Part shown: in pieces, positions 24,425 through 36,454 of the stretch
Layout of the letters: each line of letters opens with the position of its first letter
Numbering within the stretch: the stretch's first letter is position 1
DNA from: Sanghuangporus weigelae
Taxonomy: Eukaryota; Basidiomycota; Agaricomycetes; Hymenochaetales; Hymenochaetaceae
Direction: 5' to 3'
Length of the DNA stretch: 64,000 nt
Assembly (NCBI GenBank): GCA_033182465.1
Contig: CP137321.1
Location: 2,046,001-2,110,000, forward strand
Position numbers and translations under genes: made by a program
Notes under the pieces: model-generated
Database searches by the model: none
The model's input: the letters and a program-made list of their open reading frames with translations, nothing else
Told to the model about the DNA's origin: nothing

Positions 24425-27332
24425 ATGCCCAAACCGACTTTGCTGCAGAATCTGTTCAACCAGCCGACGCAGACGTATAGCAGTTTACCGGCGACACTCT
24501 CACAGTATCACAGCGTCAGGAATGACTTGCTTCGCGTCGCTGCTCGTGCTACGGCTGAAGTAAGTCTTCTCATTCCCTTAAATATTATCTTCTTCTCATT
24601 CCAAATTAGTTCCCGATTCCGGCTCCAGTCCGTCCCGCTTCCCCGCGCGTTTCGCTTCATTTAAGTACAGAGCCAAAGCCGATGATGGGTGCTCCGCTCG
24701 AGCAGCCCACTTTGCGTGCACTCATGGTCAAGGATGCGTCTGCTACCGCCAGCGCAATCCACAGCGACGACGGGGTCGTCACTCCTGTTGCTACCGCCGT
24801 ATCACAATCATTCCCGTTTCCCCAGTACGCGCAGTCCGTACCCTCGTCGTCAGCCTCGTTGGATACCTCTGAAGTGAGCTGGCCGGCGTCCTCCTCAACC
24901 TCCACACGTGTGACCACGCTCGCCACGTCCGAGAGTAACAAGCAGTTTCATTCGCGCAGCAGCTCACCAATGTCGAGAAGCGGCAGCTTAAAGCGCAAGA
25001 AGGCGGGCAGTAGGAAGTCAATGCTGTCGATGGCGAAGAGGAAAACGTATACGGACAATGACTGGGCGAAGGACGTGCGCTGGCTCGTGTCGCCAACGCA
25101 GACGAACTCTGACAAACGAAAGTCTTGGCATACGGTTTCGAAGCCATCTACGACTAACGGTTCTGGGACTACAGTTGCGAAACGGAGTCGAGCACGACCG
25201 CAATTCGAACTCGACCCGATGACATTAATACCTATGCTGTCGAATGCGCCACTACAAGTGCGCGCGCCGCACCGCCGTGCAGCGTCGCAATCCACCGCCA
25301 GCTCCCGTCGGACAATTGGCAGGCGACGAATGAGCGCCGTATGGGAGGAGGACGAGGGTGACGAGCCCGCGCCCAACTCGCCAAGGCGCGTGCACACGGA
25401 CCCGGCACCGTTATCATCGCTTGGGCGTGCACGTTCTTTGTCAACACCGCAACGGACGCCGCCCCCGGAACGTGCGAGATCTCCAACTAGCGCAAGTTTG
25501 CTCTCAGGGGAATCGGGTTCACTAGCGTCGTCGTCAGCCCCTAGTTCGGCATTCACTAGTGCCTCTCGCACCGTGGACCTTCCGAATCCCTTGCCTGTCA
25601 CTAACGGTGGCACGCCTACCGGCTTCACCTCGCTTGTGCTTCCCCGTGCTGCGCACGCACCTGCTTCGAGCAAACGCTATTCGCTACTCTTTGGGAACAG
25701 TAGCCAAGTTGACATCACACGTACGGGATTGGCACAGACAACGATGACAACTATCTCAATTACCAAGAACGCCGCATCTTCCGCACTTGGAGGCCCACGT
25801 CCGCGGTTCTTGTCGCTCTCATCGCTTTCACTCTTATCGCCCGGCTCGGGCTCAAAATCGGTTTTACCGAAGACGCCTTCCCACCTGCTCGGCTCGCTCC
25901 CTCGGCCTCTAAGTATCACTTCCCACACGCGTCCGCCGACCAAGGTGCATTCGCACCAGGTTCTCGTGCAGGTGTACGCGGTCGCGCTCGACGGGCTCGA
26001 TGACCGCATCGTTTCCGAGAAATCAGCGCGAAATGATTGCTATGGCTTCGTCCCTGGACGGTCCCTCGTGGGACGCGTGGTGGAAGCCGGATTTGAGGTG
26101 AATAACGTGGCGAAGGGTGACTGGATTATCGGATTGCTGGACGTTCGGAAGGTATGTTCTCGCCGAGTCTTGTTGTTTCTTCACAGAAAGAACATATAAC
26201 TGACTGGTATGCCATTGTGCCTTCTTTGTTATCTTTGCTCCAGTGCGGTGCCCTCGCGGAATTTGTGGTCGTTGAGAAGCGACACGTGGCGCGGTGTCCG
26301 CGGCCCTCGCCCTCGTTTACGCTCGAGCAGCTTGCGTTATTGCCGTTATGTGGTGTACCTGCCCACCGTGCGGTGCGGACAGCTGGGATTGACACGGATA
26401 CGGAGCGAGATATGGTGCATGGACGTGTATTGGTGTTGGAAGGGCACGACGGTGCTGGTGCGTTGGCGGTCCAGGCGCTTGCATTTGCCGGGATGCATGT
26501 GACGGCGCATATACCTTTACATGCGGATACGCAGCGGACGCGGACACCTTCCACTTCGAGCGCGTCTTCTTCGGAGCCGTCAGACGAACAGGAGCACGAT
26601 GTCCGCGTCGGGATCAGGCACTCGAGCACCCGTGAAGCAGAAGAACGCGTACGGAGGTGGGGAGCGCGTGGTGTACGCGTCGGTGACGCGGTAGAAGTCG
26701 TTGAGAACTGCGATGCAGGCGCATTCGACTTGGTGATCGACACCGTCGGCGGAAAACGAATTTGGGACGCATGCCAGCGCGTCCTAGCTGCATCCGGACA
26801 ATTCACGACGCTCGTCGGAGACGTATCGTCTTCTCCCTCTCCTTCACCGCCCGTTTCTTCCAATACCTCCCCTTCTGGATCGTCACGATCGCATTCTCCT
26901 TTCCACTTCACCCATTATCATCACCACTCTTCTTCCAAGTCAGATCCCAACTCAATTCACGACGGTGGAGGACGAGCAGTGCCGAGCATCAACCAGCATT
27001 TCAAAGCGAATTTTCGCTCTCTCCGACGGGCGTTCAAAGCTCGTAAAGCGATCGGGTACGCACTCGTCAGCCCGGCTGCAGATGTCGACCAGTGTGGAGA
27101 AGACGTGCGAGATTCGCTCGTCGAGGCTGTTCGCAGGGCTGTCGCTGGTGTTTTTGTTCCGTTCGTCGGGGACCACGAGCACGAAGAAGAGCACCAGGAA
27201 GAGGATGAGGATGAGGAGGATGAAGATAGGAGGCGGAAGCAGAGAGTCGTCCCGTTCGAACGTGCTCCTGAGCTATTTGGGAGTTGGAGGCTGAGTGAAG
27301 GGAGGACGGGCGTTGTCCGGGTTGTGGATTAG
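24425..27332 (+). CDS. MDR-family (zinc-type alcohol dehydrogenase-like) protein with long disordered N-terminus
   Basis: Three exons (24425-24559, 24610-26151, 26244-27332) encode 921 residues. The first 480 or so are Ser/Thr/Arg-rich and disordered (for example GRRRMSAVWEEDEGDE). A GroES-like segment follows (about 488-559: HQVLVQVYAVALDGLDD, GFVPGRSLVGRVVEAG), then a Rossmann-type nucleotide-binding part (about 622: VLVLEGHDGAGALAVQALAF) and a His/Asp/Glu-rich insert before the C-terminus. I see no zinc ligands or catalytic Cys/His pair, so it may be an inactive MDR fold. Yeast Ast1, a lipid-raft protein targeting Pma1, is a possible relative; this is an inference. The start is only 92 bp after the MSS1 stop. 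Confidence 0.85.
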
Positions 27333-28564
27333 CCTCTATCCGGGTTTTGTATGCGAAGAAACGTTTTCGTCTCATTTCCAGCTCCTCTTTCCGGTATAGT
27401 GAAGGTCGAGGACTATTTAGCTTCCAGGATTATTGAATCGCATACCACCGAAGAAACGACCTCGTCTCGCTTCCGGTACTGTCTCTCGCAGCAAGCAAAC
27501 CATCTTGCCTCCCCCGAACCTTTCATCTCTTCCCTCTTGTGCTTGGTGCATTTGACCATCTCTTCTCTCCCAGGTCGAGGATTCTTTCTTGTTCCACCTG
27601 AAAATGAAAGCCCTTTGAGACGCTCGGGTCGCTCGAACTCCGCACGAACGCATATGTTACCGTAACATAGATCATTATTTCCTCCATCTTTCGTATTTCG
27701 TGTTCCATTTGCTCCTCCCTTCTCCCCTCTACTTTTTTCTTCTCCATTCCCTTCCCCTTTTTTTCAATATCTTGGTATGATATGGCGTATATCTGATTTT
27801 GAGGATGGACACGGACGATAACGAACGAACGAACGAACGAATGGGCTTTCTTTTATTCTACTATGTTATCTTATTTACGTTCTGTCCTCTTTTTTTTTTT
27901 CAATTTCTGTACTTAGCTTAGTGTTTCTCCTCCTACTCCCTCCCGTTCATTCACAGCTCGCCCAAGCATTTCCCTCTAAACCTTCATGATAAACTACGTC
28001 CCGTCCCACAAAATTCTACCTGCTTTTTGATGATTCCCAGTTGTTATCGATAAACGTCGTTCTTCATTTTCTCGTCTTTTTGTTTTGCATAACACTCCTC
28101 CCTCCTGCTCCTGCTCGCACCTACGATCTTTCACTTTTCGTTTCCCCTCACGCACACACGTCGTTTCTTCCCTTTCCTTTATTTCTCAAGGACATTTGGT
28201 TGTAACATAACATGCATACATAGATTGGGGGGAAATAGTTTTCTTTCCTTGGTTTTTTCCCCCCCCCCTTGGTTGCTTGGTTTTCTTTTCGGTCATAAAC
28301 GATATCGATCTGTCCTTTCTGCTTTTCTGCTTTTCTGCTTTCTGGTTGGTTGTCTTGTTGGGAAATGGATATACGGATATACGAGTATATGATGAATACA
28401 GGAATACACGATGGCGAATGGATTGACATGAGAATTGACGGACGACGATGACAATGACAATGACGGCAATGTGAACTGTGAGTGAGAAAAAAAAAAAAAA
28501 ACAGCACAGTCTCGGGAGGAGTAAGAGCAAGGTGTGTCCAATGCGAGAGAGGCCCTAACCGTAA
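27333..28564. other. Convergent intergenic region, no gene seen
   Basis: Lies between the 3' ends of the MDR gene (+) and the Grn1-domain gene (-). T- and C-rich, with homopolymer runs (a run of about nine C near 28260; A15 at 28487-28501) and an (ACGA)5 repeat. It probably consists of 3' UTRs and terminators of both genes. Confidence 0.45.
27821..27840. repeat. Microsatellite (ACGA)5
   Basis: Five perfect tetranucleotide copies. Confidence 0.9.
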
Positions 28565-29618
28565 CTAAGTACGAGCTCGCTTTCGTTTTCGTTTGGCGGA
28601 ATCGTCAGCGTTAGCCTTGGGATCACTAGCATTCGCTCCTGATTGTGCATTCGCAGATGAGGGTAACAGCGAGGCGTCCCTTCCCGTTGCCGTTCTTTCC
28701 TTTCGTTTTCGCCTTTCCTTCTTCCCCTTCGTGCTAGCAACAGAAGCAGAAGCAGAAGCGACACCGGATGACTCTGGGTTTACTGAAAGAGCCGAATCTT
28801 TGTGGAACGTCGCTTTCTTCTTCCTGTTCTTCTTCGAGTCCTTATCTTCGGTTGAAGTAGGGACGGAGCTAGCAGCGGGTAGACTGCTGATCCCGTCAAA
28901 GCCGGAGTCGGGAGCGGGAACGTCTGAGTCCTCGAGTACTGTGGTGTTGTCATCCTCGGCTCCGAATTCATTTTCATTTTCATCGTCTTCGTCGGCAGCG
29001 TCGGCATCGGCGTCGGCGTGCTTGTCGTCCGCCTTCGCAGTATCCTCAACGTCATCCTCGGTCTCAGCCTCATCAGCTTTGGACTTTGCGGCCTTCTCGG
29101 CTCTCTTCTGCTCCTTGCGCTGTCGTCTCTCTCCCTCCTCCTAAAGTTCGTCATTCCCAAATTGACACTTTCAGTGAGCGATCTTGTTCGAGAGTAGGAA
29201 TGGGTAAACTACGTACCTGTCTCCGCTGCTCTGCAATCTCAGCGAATATCTGCGCCTTGTATGGGAAGCTGTTCGGGATCCCTGGGTCTTTCGGTTTCTC
29301 TTTCAGAGTTCAACACCAGCAGCAACCAACACCAACACCAACACCAAGAAAAAGAAACAAACAACGAAGAGCATCGATGTAAGTGCATGTAGTTGAATGA
29401 ATATGAGCTGTGAAAACGCACTAGATTTCCACTGCGGGTGCGGGTTCCTCTTCGTAGCTTTCTTAGCCTTCTTCCTGCTCTCAGCGACTTTGTGCTTGAT
29501 CCTTGCTCGTTGGTGCGACGTCCCGCGCTTGCTCGTTTCTAAAGATGAGAGTTTTTCTTAGTCTTCATGAAAACTGGACGAGCGTTGAGTGTGGTGTACT
29601 TTTTCGTATGCGAGGCAT
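28565..29618 (-). CDS. Stand-alone Grn1/nucleostemin N-terminal domain protein
   Basis: Four minus-strand exons (29618-29600, 29538-29422, 29299-29217, 29140-28565) give 264 residues. The N-terminus MPRIRKKTSKRGTSHQR and the segment KDPGIPNSFPYKAQIFAEI are the signature of the GN3L_Grn1 domain of nucleostemin, GNL3L and yeast Nug1, nucleolar GTPases for 60S export. The remainder is charged: a Lys/Arg/Glu helix (RRQRKEQKRAEKAAKSK), an acidic Asp/Glu tract, and a C-terminus ending AKRKRKRART, a likely nuclear signal. No G motifs (NKxD, GxxxxGKS, DxxG) occur, so the circularly permuted GTPase domain is absent. It may act as a ribosome-assembly accessory factor; this is inferred only from the domain. 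Confidence 0.88.
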
Positions 29619-30744
29619 GATTGATGGTCAAGCCAGGACCCGCGAAGAACGAACGGTGCGACCGGCTCGACTCAAGAATAGTCACTCAGTTGTGAGAATT
29701 TACTTCCCTTTCGAGGCGCTCAACAAAGTAAAGTAAAGGCGAAAATCAATCTTAACATGCATTATTCTTATTCCATGATATTTATACATCGTACGACACG
29801 AAAGTTATGGTAACGATAATGTGAAGAGGAGGAGGAGAGAGAGAGCAGCTTGACAAAGTTCCAACAAAGATTCCCTTCCAGACATGAACCCACCTGAACC
29901 AAAGAGTACGTCCGTTGTCACCTCAATCCAAACTGGCCTTGCGGAAGTCGTAATGCCCCATTCGATACTTTAGATCCGAAGGCAGCCATGGGCCACACAA
30001 TATAGATAAGTTTCTGGAACGCAATCACAAAAGTCATTAGTAGGCAAGGACTACGCCGTCATCTTCACAGCTATGATCAGTGCAAGACAAGGCTTCCTCG
30101 ATACTCATGCCGAGCTAGGCGCTCGTCCATTCACCTTGCAAGACTACGCCGAACCCATGGTCCCAACCGCAAGACGGCATGACGAACTGTCCGAATAGGG
30201 GTCTTCACGTCCCGCGCCTCCAAGTAATTCCGCTGGTCATCCAACGAAATTACGCACGAGGGGGCTGTGAATAATCACTTCCTTTAGACGCTGAGGCGGT
30301 TCGTCTCCTCTTCTTCACAAATTTGGACATTTTTCACCTTCATCAGCCAATTGAGCATAGCATTAGGCGGTGGTAAGTTGAAGCGGTTACAGATAGTCAG
30401 GGCAAGAAACAAAGCGACATAGACAGGAGAACTTGGGGCGGATACGTCGACTTGGGCTACATATACGGGGTCCAAGGCAATCTTCTTTTTTTTTTGGGTT
30501 TTCATGTTCTGAGCCGACGGCGAATTGAAGAGATTTTGAGAATATTGAAGCTAATTTGAGAATCGAGAAACGGAACTTGGAAACACTTGAAGGTACTCTG
30601 GATGGACTTCGGAATTCGGCGACCTTCCTATTTTGGTTACTTGAATGCTCGCTAGCGCCACAAACGCGACGCTTTAACACCAGTCCTCTTGCCAAACACA
30701 GTGACTTGCATGGGCATCACTGGGAACCTTCTTTGGTGACCTCT
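29619..30744. other. Intergenic, no gene seen
   Basis: Between two minus-strand genes (Grn1-domain protein downstream, SR protein upstream). Short frames only. It should hold the SR-protein 3' UTR and the promoter of the Grn1-domain gene. Confidence 0.4.
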
Positions 30745-31781
30745 TTACCAGCGTGAATCGCCATTCAGTCCTGAAGAAGGCGGAGGCATATCATAGTCCC
30801 TCATACGCGAGCTGCCAACCGGGCTACCTCCACGAGGAGGGGAGCGACTGTAACTCCGGCGGCGACGGTCTGGGCTGTAGCGCCTTGGTGGCGGGGGACT
30901 GCGCCGACGCCAGTCCCGGTCACGTCCAAACAGGTCACGATCGCGCTCCCTGTCAGAATAGCGGTCGTAGCGGTCACGATCATAATACTTGTCCCGATCG
31001 TCATAGTCGCGTCGGTATTCACGGTAGGGGCCTCGATCACGACGGTCGTCGCGACCTCCGGAACGGCGATGCCCCATATACTCACCTGGAGTTGGAGCAT
31101 GCGCGCGTTCAGTTACGGAATAATCGACACGGATACGACGGCCATTCAGCTCCTACAGTAATTGAGTTGAGCGTTCAGTTGAGTCTTGCTTCTATTTGAA
31201 GAACATACAATGCCGTTCAGTTCTTGGACACAGCGCGAAGCGTCCTCAACGCCGGCAAGCTTTATGAACCCGAAACCACGAGATCTGCCAGACTAAAGGA
31301 AACTATGAATCAAAACATGGTAATGGTAGATGGATGCAACTGACTCACACGCTGGTCGTAGACGATTGTTACTTTCTCAACGCGCCCGAAGCGACTGAAT
31401 TCGTCATCAAGGTCTCGTTCAGTGGTGCGGATGCTTAGTCCAAAAACACCAAGAACGTTGCTGGGCTGAGGGCTCTGCTTGAAACAAGCGCCATCAGCAA
31501 ATAAGCGCCAATGGAGAAAAAGGAACAGAGCATACGACAGGCGCGTGCTTTGGTCTCGCAGGCGGAGACCTCCTGCGAAGTCCGGGAGACGAGCCACGAC
31601 CGCTGCGAATAGGACTTCTTGAGCGAGACCGTCCGCGAACGGGAGCGCTGTCGCGTGGGTCAACTGCGGCGACTGGGGCTGAAGAAGTGGGAGGCGCGTT
31701 GTAATCGTCCGAGTAAGGGTCCATGGGCGCAGACGCGGCCGCAGCTTCGCTATACTGGGAACAGACAGACATGTTATCCAT
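30745..31781 (-). CDS. TRA2: Transformer-2-like SR splicing regulator (RRM + RS domains)
   Basis: Nuclear RNA-binding splicing factor. Four minus-strand exons (31781-31536, 31477-31349, 31292-31209, 31152-30745) give 288 residues. Order: a short RS-like N-terminus ([19 protein letters not shown]), one RRM at about residues 88-163 with RNP2 LGVFGL and RNP1 RGFGFIKL, the TRA2 linker [12 protein letters not shown], then a long Arg/Asp/Tyr- and Arg/Ser-rich tail. The linker crosses an internal GTGAGT that would look like a donor but reads through in frame, as in animal TRA2. The acceptor of exon 2 is tandem (AAGCAG), giving one optional glutamine. An alternative start at an upstream ATG followed by a GT is possible but less simple. 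Confidence 0.93.
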
Positions 31782-32497
31782 TTTGTCGACAAAAGGGAGA
31801 AACTGAGAATAGATGTGAAAGACGCGTACGTACCATGGTAGTTAAAGACAAACCAAGACGTGCGCCACGACTACGACAAAAGGAGTAACTTATCTCATTC
31901 GGCTCGTGCCGGGGCTCCAACCAAACAGTCGCCAACAACAAGTCTTTTACATCTTCCAAAGCACCAGAAATACTAATGCCTGGCTAGCGTGCAAAAGTTC
32001 AGTAGATAAGGAGTCATGTCAATTTACGGTGCATTCAAGCGATCCCTCGTGATTCTAGAATCTTTGAAGTTTGTGAAACTGCTTCGGTGGCGCAAGTCAG
32101 CAAAGGAATCTCTACAGAATAACTCGAAGCACTTCCCCAGGTGTCCTAGACCATCTTTCCAAGGTACGGTACCATGTAAGTGAGCACTGGCGCATTTCAA
32201 TAGAACAAGTCTTCCGTAATTTCTTACTCGAATACCGCACTTTATGGTAATGGCATCTGTGATTTGCTTTCCAAAGGCGGGGCACACGCTGGTCTGCACT
32301 GATGCATATCTGTCTTGTATTGAAGTTAAGTTGATTGAGATTTTGTCGGTCGAAGTCTCGACCGAGATCAATCCAGTTCCCGTGGGAATTGTTATGCATA
32401 TGCTATGTAGTTTACTTACCTCATCATATTTCTCACGTATCAATACACGATCCTTGAAAGCCACCTTGAGCCTGCACAACGGCCGGCATCATTCAAA
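31782..32497. other. Divergent promoter region, SR protein / RPL18
   Basis: 716 bp between opposite start codons. No coding frame. Presumed promoters and 5' UTRs of a highly expressed ribosomal gene and a splicing regulator; no specific motif recognised. Confidence 0.45.
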
Positions 32498-33287
32498 ATG
32501 GTCAGTCCGTCATCACGAATAACGTCCAAGTTTATGGCTCACGTTTGTTTTGCTAGGGTATCGATATCGCCAAGCACCATGTCAAGAAGGGCCACCGTAC
32601 GGCTCCTAAGAGCGAGGATCCCTACCTCCTCTTGCTCGTCAAGGTGTGTTTGTACAACTTACCGTACGAATGCGCTGAATCTGATTTATTTGCTTGCATA
32701 TAGCTTTACCGTTTCCTTGCTCGCAGGACCGACAGCTCATTCAACAAGGTCTTGCCTTTAAGAGAAAACTCTGTGTCTACGAAGAAGCTCATATTATACA
32801 TAGGTTATCCTCAGGCGACTTTTCCTCTCAAAGACCAACCGTCCCCCCGTCTCCCTCTCCAAAATCGCCAAGGAACTCGAAAATGTGCCAGAGAAGGAGT
32901 CGAAGACGATCGTCATCGTTGGTACCGTAACAGACGATGTGCGCTTGTCGGAGTTACCAAAAGTCACCGTCGCTGCGCTTCGCTTTACGCGCTCGGCGAA
33001 GGAGCGAATTCTCAACGCAGGCGGTGAGACTCTCACTCTTGACCAGCTTGCACTCCGTGCGCCTACCGGGTCGGGTACCATCCTTCTGCGCGGGAAGAGG
33101 AACTCGCGTGAGGCGGTGAAGCATTTTGGTATGGGCCCACACAAGAACAAGAAGCCCTACACCGTTTCCAAGGGCCGCAAGGTTCGTTTGCTTTCTCTTT
33201 GCATTTTTTTCTGTCTTGACAATTTGCGATATTTTCTAGTTCGAGCGTGCTCGTGGACGCCGCAAGTCCCGTGGTTACAAGGTCTAA
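32498..33287 (+). CDS. RPL18: 60S ribosomal protein eL18
   Basis: Structural protein of the large cytosolic ribosomal subunit. Five exons (32498-32500, 32557-32643, 32704-32748, 32804-33181, 33240-33287) give 186 residues, the normal length. Family motifs are clear: [38 protein letters not shown], the strongly conserved [18 protein letters not shown], and the C-terminus [16 protein letters not shown]. Exon 1 is the ATG alone, and all introns are phase 0. No second gene overlaps it. It converges on ALE1. Confidence 0.97.
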
Positions 33288-33594
33288 TTGTTCTACACAA
33301 AATAGACTGCGAAGTCCGCAACGCTCTGTGCTCGATATTGGCTGGGATGGTTATGTTGTATGGGCAATATGCACTTCTCCTCTAACTTGTTCTGATCAAA
33401 TTGTATGCACACCTCGACGCAATTATGACTGCATTCCGGCCTGTAGATCGAAATGTGGAGAAATGGCAACGACGAAAGCAAAAACTAGTAAAGAACGTCA
33501 ACGAAGTGAACTATCCAAAACCTGCAAATATCAATCTAGATCTACTTTTGAATGCCGTGAAGGTGCAGCTACATCCCATAGAATGAGCGCAATC
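33288..33594. other. Convergent 3' ends of RPL18 and ALE1
   Basis: 307 bp between stop codons on opposite strands. No coding character; 3' UTRs and terminators expected. Confidence 0.5.
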
Positions 33595-35706
33595 TCAAAG
33601 CTTCTTGTCCACCTCTTCGAGAACAATATCTACCGGTGGGATGGTCATAGCACTCGGCGTTGATACTCCAGTCGATGCATCAGACGCCGCTTTCGCTTTG
33701 GAAGCTGCATCCAGTTTCTTCACCCGTCTTGCCTGCACACCCTTCAAGTAATGCGAACCACCCATATAGAAAAACGCCAGACCGCCAAAAACAAGCTTAT
33801 GACCATACCAGCTAACAGCCTTCCATCCGCTTAATGAATCTTTAAGTGAAAGAAGCATGAACGGCATGGCTGCGTAATTCGTGCATGCCACTGCGGAGAC
33901 TATACCAAGAACGTCGTAGATGCGCTTAGCGAATGTTGCTGGAGGGATGTCGTTCTTTCTGAGGTTGGGAGGGAGGAGTAAGACTCGGAAATGGTTCCTG
34001 CACAGGCGGCCGAGTGTCTGTACGAAACCGCCATAGAAGAAGGCGATGTAGTAACCTCCCGAGCAGCCATGCTAATAATACAACTTTCAATAACTTCTAC
34101 CAATATTGAGACTGAGGATACACCACTCACCCAGAAAGCACTTGTGCCGAACGTGATCATACTTTCCCTGAATCTGTTTCACGATGAATATCAAGAACAG
34201 CACCATTTATTTTTATTTAGATCCTTACCCAGGTTTCTTGCCCTTCGGTGTGACCCGCTTATAGACGCATTCTCGTAGCCAGATATTCGTCTTCATATTC
34301 CACGAGTCGAGCATGACTTTGAAGTTTTGAGCGAACTCGATGTTCATTATATCGACGTTAGCAGCGTCGTTCCAGAAAGTTTCTCCATTCGGACCGTAGC
34401 CGGAGAAACCAGCTCCCGTTAGGATACTTGCACCCTGGACAGAAATGCTTATAAGCTTGGAAGAGATTATCAGCAAGAAAGGCGATAAACCTCAGTCAGA
34501 GTCCAGATTGCATAGTATTTCGTCCGTTCAAAGAATCCGCAAATTTGGATAAATACCAAGCTAGATTGCTCTCAGTGATCGATGGGACATACGTTGAATA
34601 AAAGCTGACATACCGGTATAGTAGGCTCTTCTGAGCAAACCATTCCTGGAGAGACACAGCAAAGTTAAACTTCCCACCCTGTGTCACGAACAAGCCTAGG
34701 AACACGAGTCCAACAAGCAATTTTCTATAAGCGACCCGCTTCCTTCCACTAGGGACACGCCGAGAACCAGGCGTGACAGCCTTCTCCTTGCCCTTCTTTG
34801 TAGTGAAGAGAGTCTCGTCAACAAGAGAAGAGTAAGATGCGAAGTCGAGGTAAGGCCCAACGAGAAATCCCGGGAAATATAAACTTGGAGATATCATTAA
34901 CCAGAAAAGATTATAAAATGTTATAAGCGACTCACGAATATCCAAGGAAAGCCAGCAAGGACGGAAGTTCGACGACTCGCTTCTCGAACTGCCATTTATC
35001 AAGCTCCTAATCTCAGAGAAAAGATTTAACATCAGAGATGTGCGCCGCAAATTGAGATGGACGCAATGAGCGAATACCTCGGCAGGGCGGCGGCCATCAT
35101 ACACGTTCCATGCAAATGTGGTGAGTTTCATAGCGAGGACCATTTGTGGACCAGTGATTTCAACAGTCTCGTAGCTCAAATTGGACAGAGCCCGAATGAC
35201 ATGACTAGTCGCCAGCTTATCAGATTCATTGCTTCGATAAAAGAAAATATGTTACTCACTTGACCATAAGATGTCCCATCACGACGCTGAAAGCAATACC
35301 ATTCTTAAGACGCCGACCGAATTTTTTTTAGGTTGAACAACCCATACTCACAAGAAAACGATCCATGGCATATTTGAGCCCTTCACATGCTTAGAGATGA
35401 AATACGTCGCGAGGATGCTTCCAAGCAGCTGCAAGAACGCCGACCAGAGATTGAGGACAGCGCCCATGTAAAACAGCGTGACGCCGATGTTGAACAAGTG
35501 CTTTGCAGCATGGTTTTGCGATGGCAGACGGATAAATACGCTACCCAGCGGATAAGAAACGAGAAGACATGAAATGAGCTAGTTGGATAGCAAGCAAACA
35601 GCGGTGAACTTGTGTGACGTGGAGTGGAATCAAAACATGTACTGACCTTAACCTGGTCTACAGACGCGCCTAACGAGTCTGCTAACGGCCTGAATAATGC
35701 ATCCAT
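33595..35706 (-). CDS. ALE1: Lysophospholipid acyltransferase (MBOAT family, ALE1-like)
   Basis: ER membrane enzyme of the Lands cycle that reacylates lysophospholipids from acyl-CoA. Ten minus-strand exons (35706-35647, 35578-35352, 35286-35260, 35204-35078, 35006-34936, 34883-34614, 34560-34491, 34434-34229, 34167-34131, 34071-33595) give 523 residues. Motifs in order: YETVEITGPQMVLAMKLTTF, NVYDGRRPAE, the FERTKYYAIWTLTEGASILTG block, MKTNIWLRECVYKRVTPKGK and the catalytic-histidine motif SAFWHGCSGGYYIAFF. Multiple membrane helices are visible. The C-terminus KKL is a possible dilysine-like ER signal. One exon is only 27 nt. Frame is maintained throughout. Confidence 0.95.
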
Positions 35707-36454
35707 AGTTTCTTTTAAGAAAGAGTATGTCTTTCAGCGGAAACCAAGACAGGAAGTCGCCAGAGCAAAAGGAAAGAGAGAGATGGTGCTGGTTAGCCAG
35801 TCCAGTAAAAACCAGCGTCAGGATCTGCAATCACGGTAATAGCCGGTAACTCTATAACCTTTCGCGGGTCGTAACACCACACAAAACGCCTCCAAAATTA
35901 TTTGAATTTCCTACATTCGGAACTCTGACAAGTTCTTCCCGCACATTCTTGAATTTACAGCTTCTCGCTGTGCCTTGCCGTCATCCTCGATGGATTCACA
36001 GTCGTATCAAGAGACAGAGCCATGTGATGGATCAAGTGAAATCCAGGTGTTGGCATGCAAAATCCATTTTAGGGTATCCTTGTCAACAAAATCGTGACGG
36101 ATGGCAGGATTACTATTTACATAGGACGTCTGCACCAAAAGTTGCAATGTAACACGTAACACCGGCCTGTTTTGAGCATTTAACAAAATCTCCCGGGTTG
36201 CACCTGTACATGCACGTACAGTTGATATACTGTGCTGCGTGGCTCCTCAGAGTGGTTGCCGACATGCGACTCCGACGAGTCATCCTTCTCCACTACTTTT
36301 TCACTCGAATGGAGCTGAGCGTCGGTCTGCTTTTCTTCAATTTGTATATCTGACAGCGACACGACAACAACTTACAGACACAAGAACTGTATCGAATAGA
36401 AATTTTCGCTTGCGCGTAGACAGACTGCATAGACGGGAAAGCACTGACGCGATT
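35707..36454. other. Divergent promoter region, ALE1 / GH16
   Basis: 748 bp between opposite start codons. No coding frame accepted; the in-frame extension upstream of the GH16 start lacks a signal peptide and is not favoured. Confidence 0.45.

Noticed and set aside
24948-25673. 241-residue minus-strand frame
   Set aside because: Antisense of the disordered half of the MDR protein, which has spliced support and a recognisable C-terminal fold. The same applies to the frame at 26126-26911.
28593-29144. 183-residue plus-strand frame, Ser/Ala-rich
   Set aside because: Antisense shadow of the Grn1-domain protein's acidic and Lys-rich tail; the low-complexity composition keeps it open.
31077-31090. 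Possible intron donor GTGAGT in the TRA2-like gene
   Set aside because: Reading through gives the conserved TPGEYMG linker of TRA2 proteins, so it is coding.
35232-35259. 28-nt intron in ALE1
   Set aside because: Too short; the 55-nt alternative (35205-35259) gives the family motif MGHLMVNHVIRAL.
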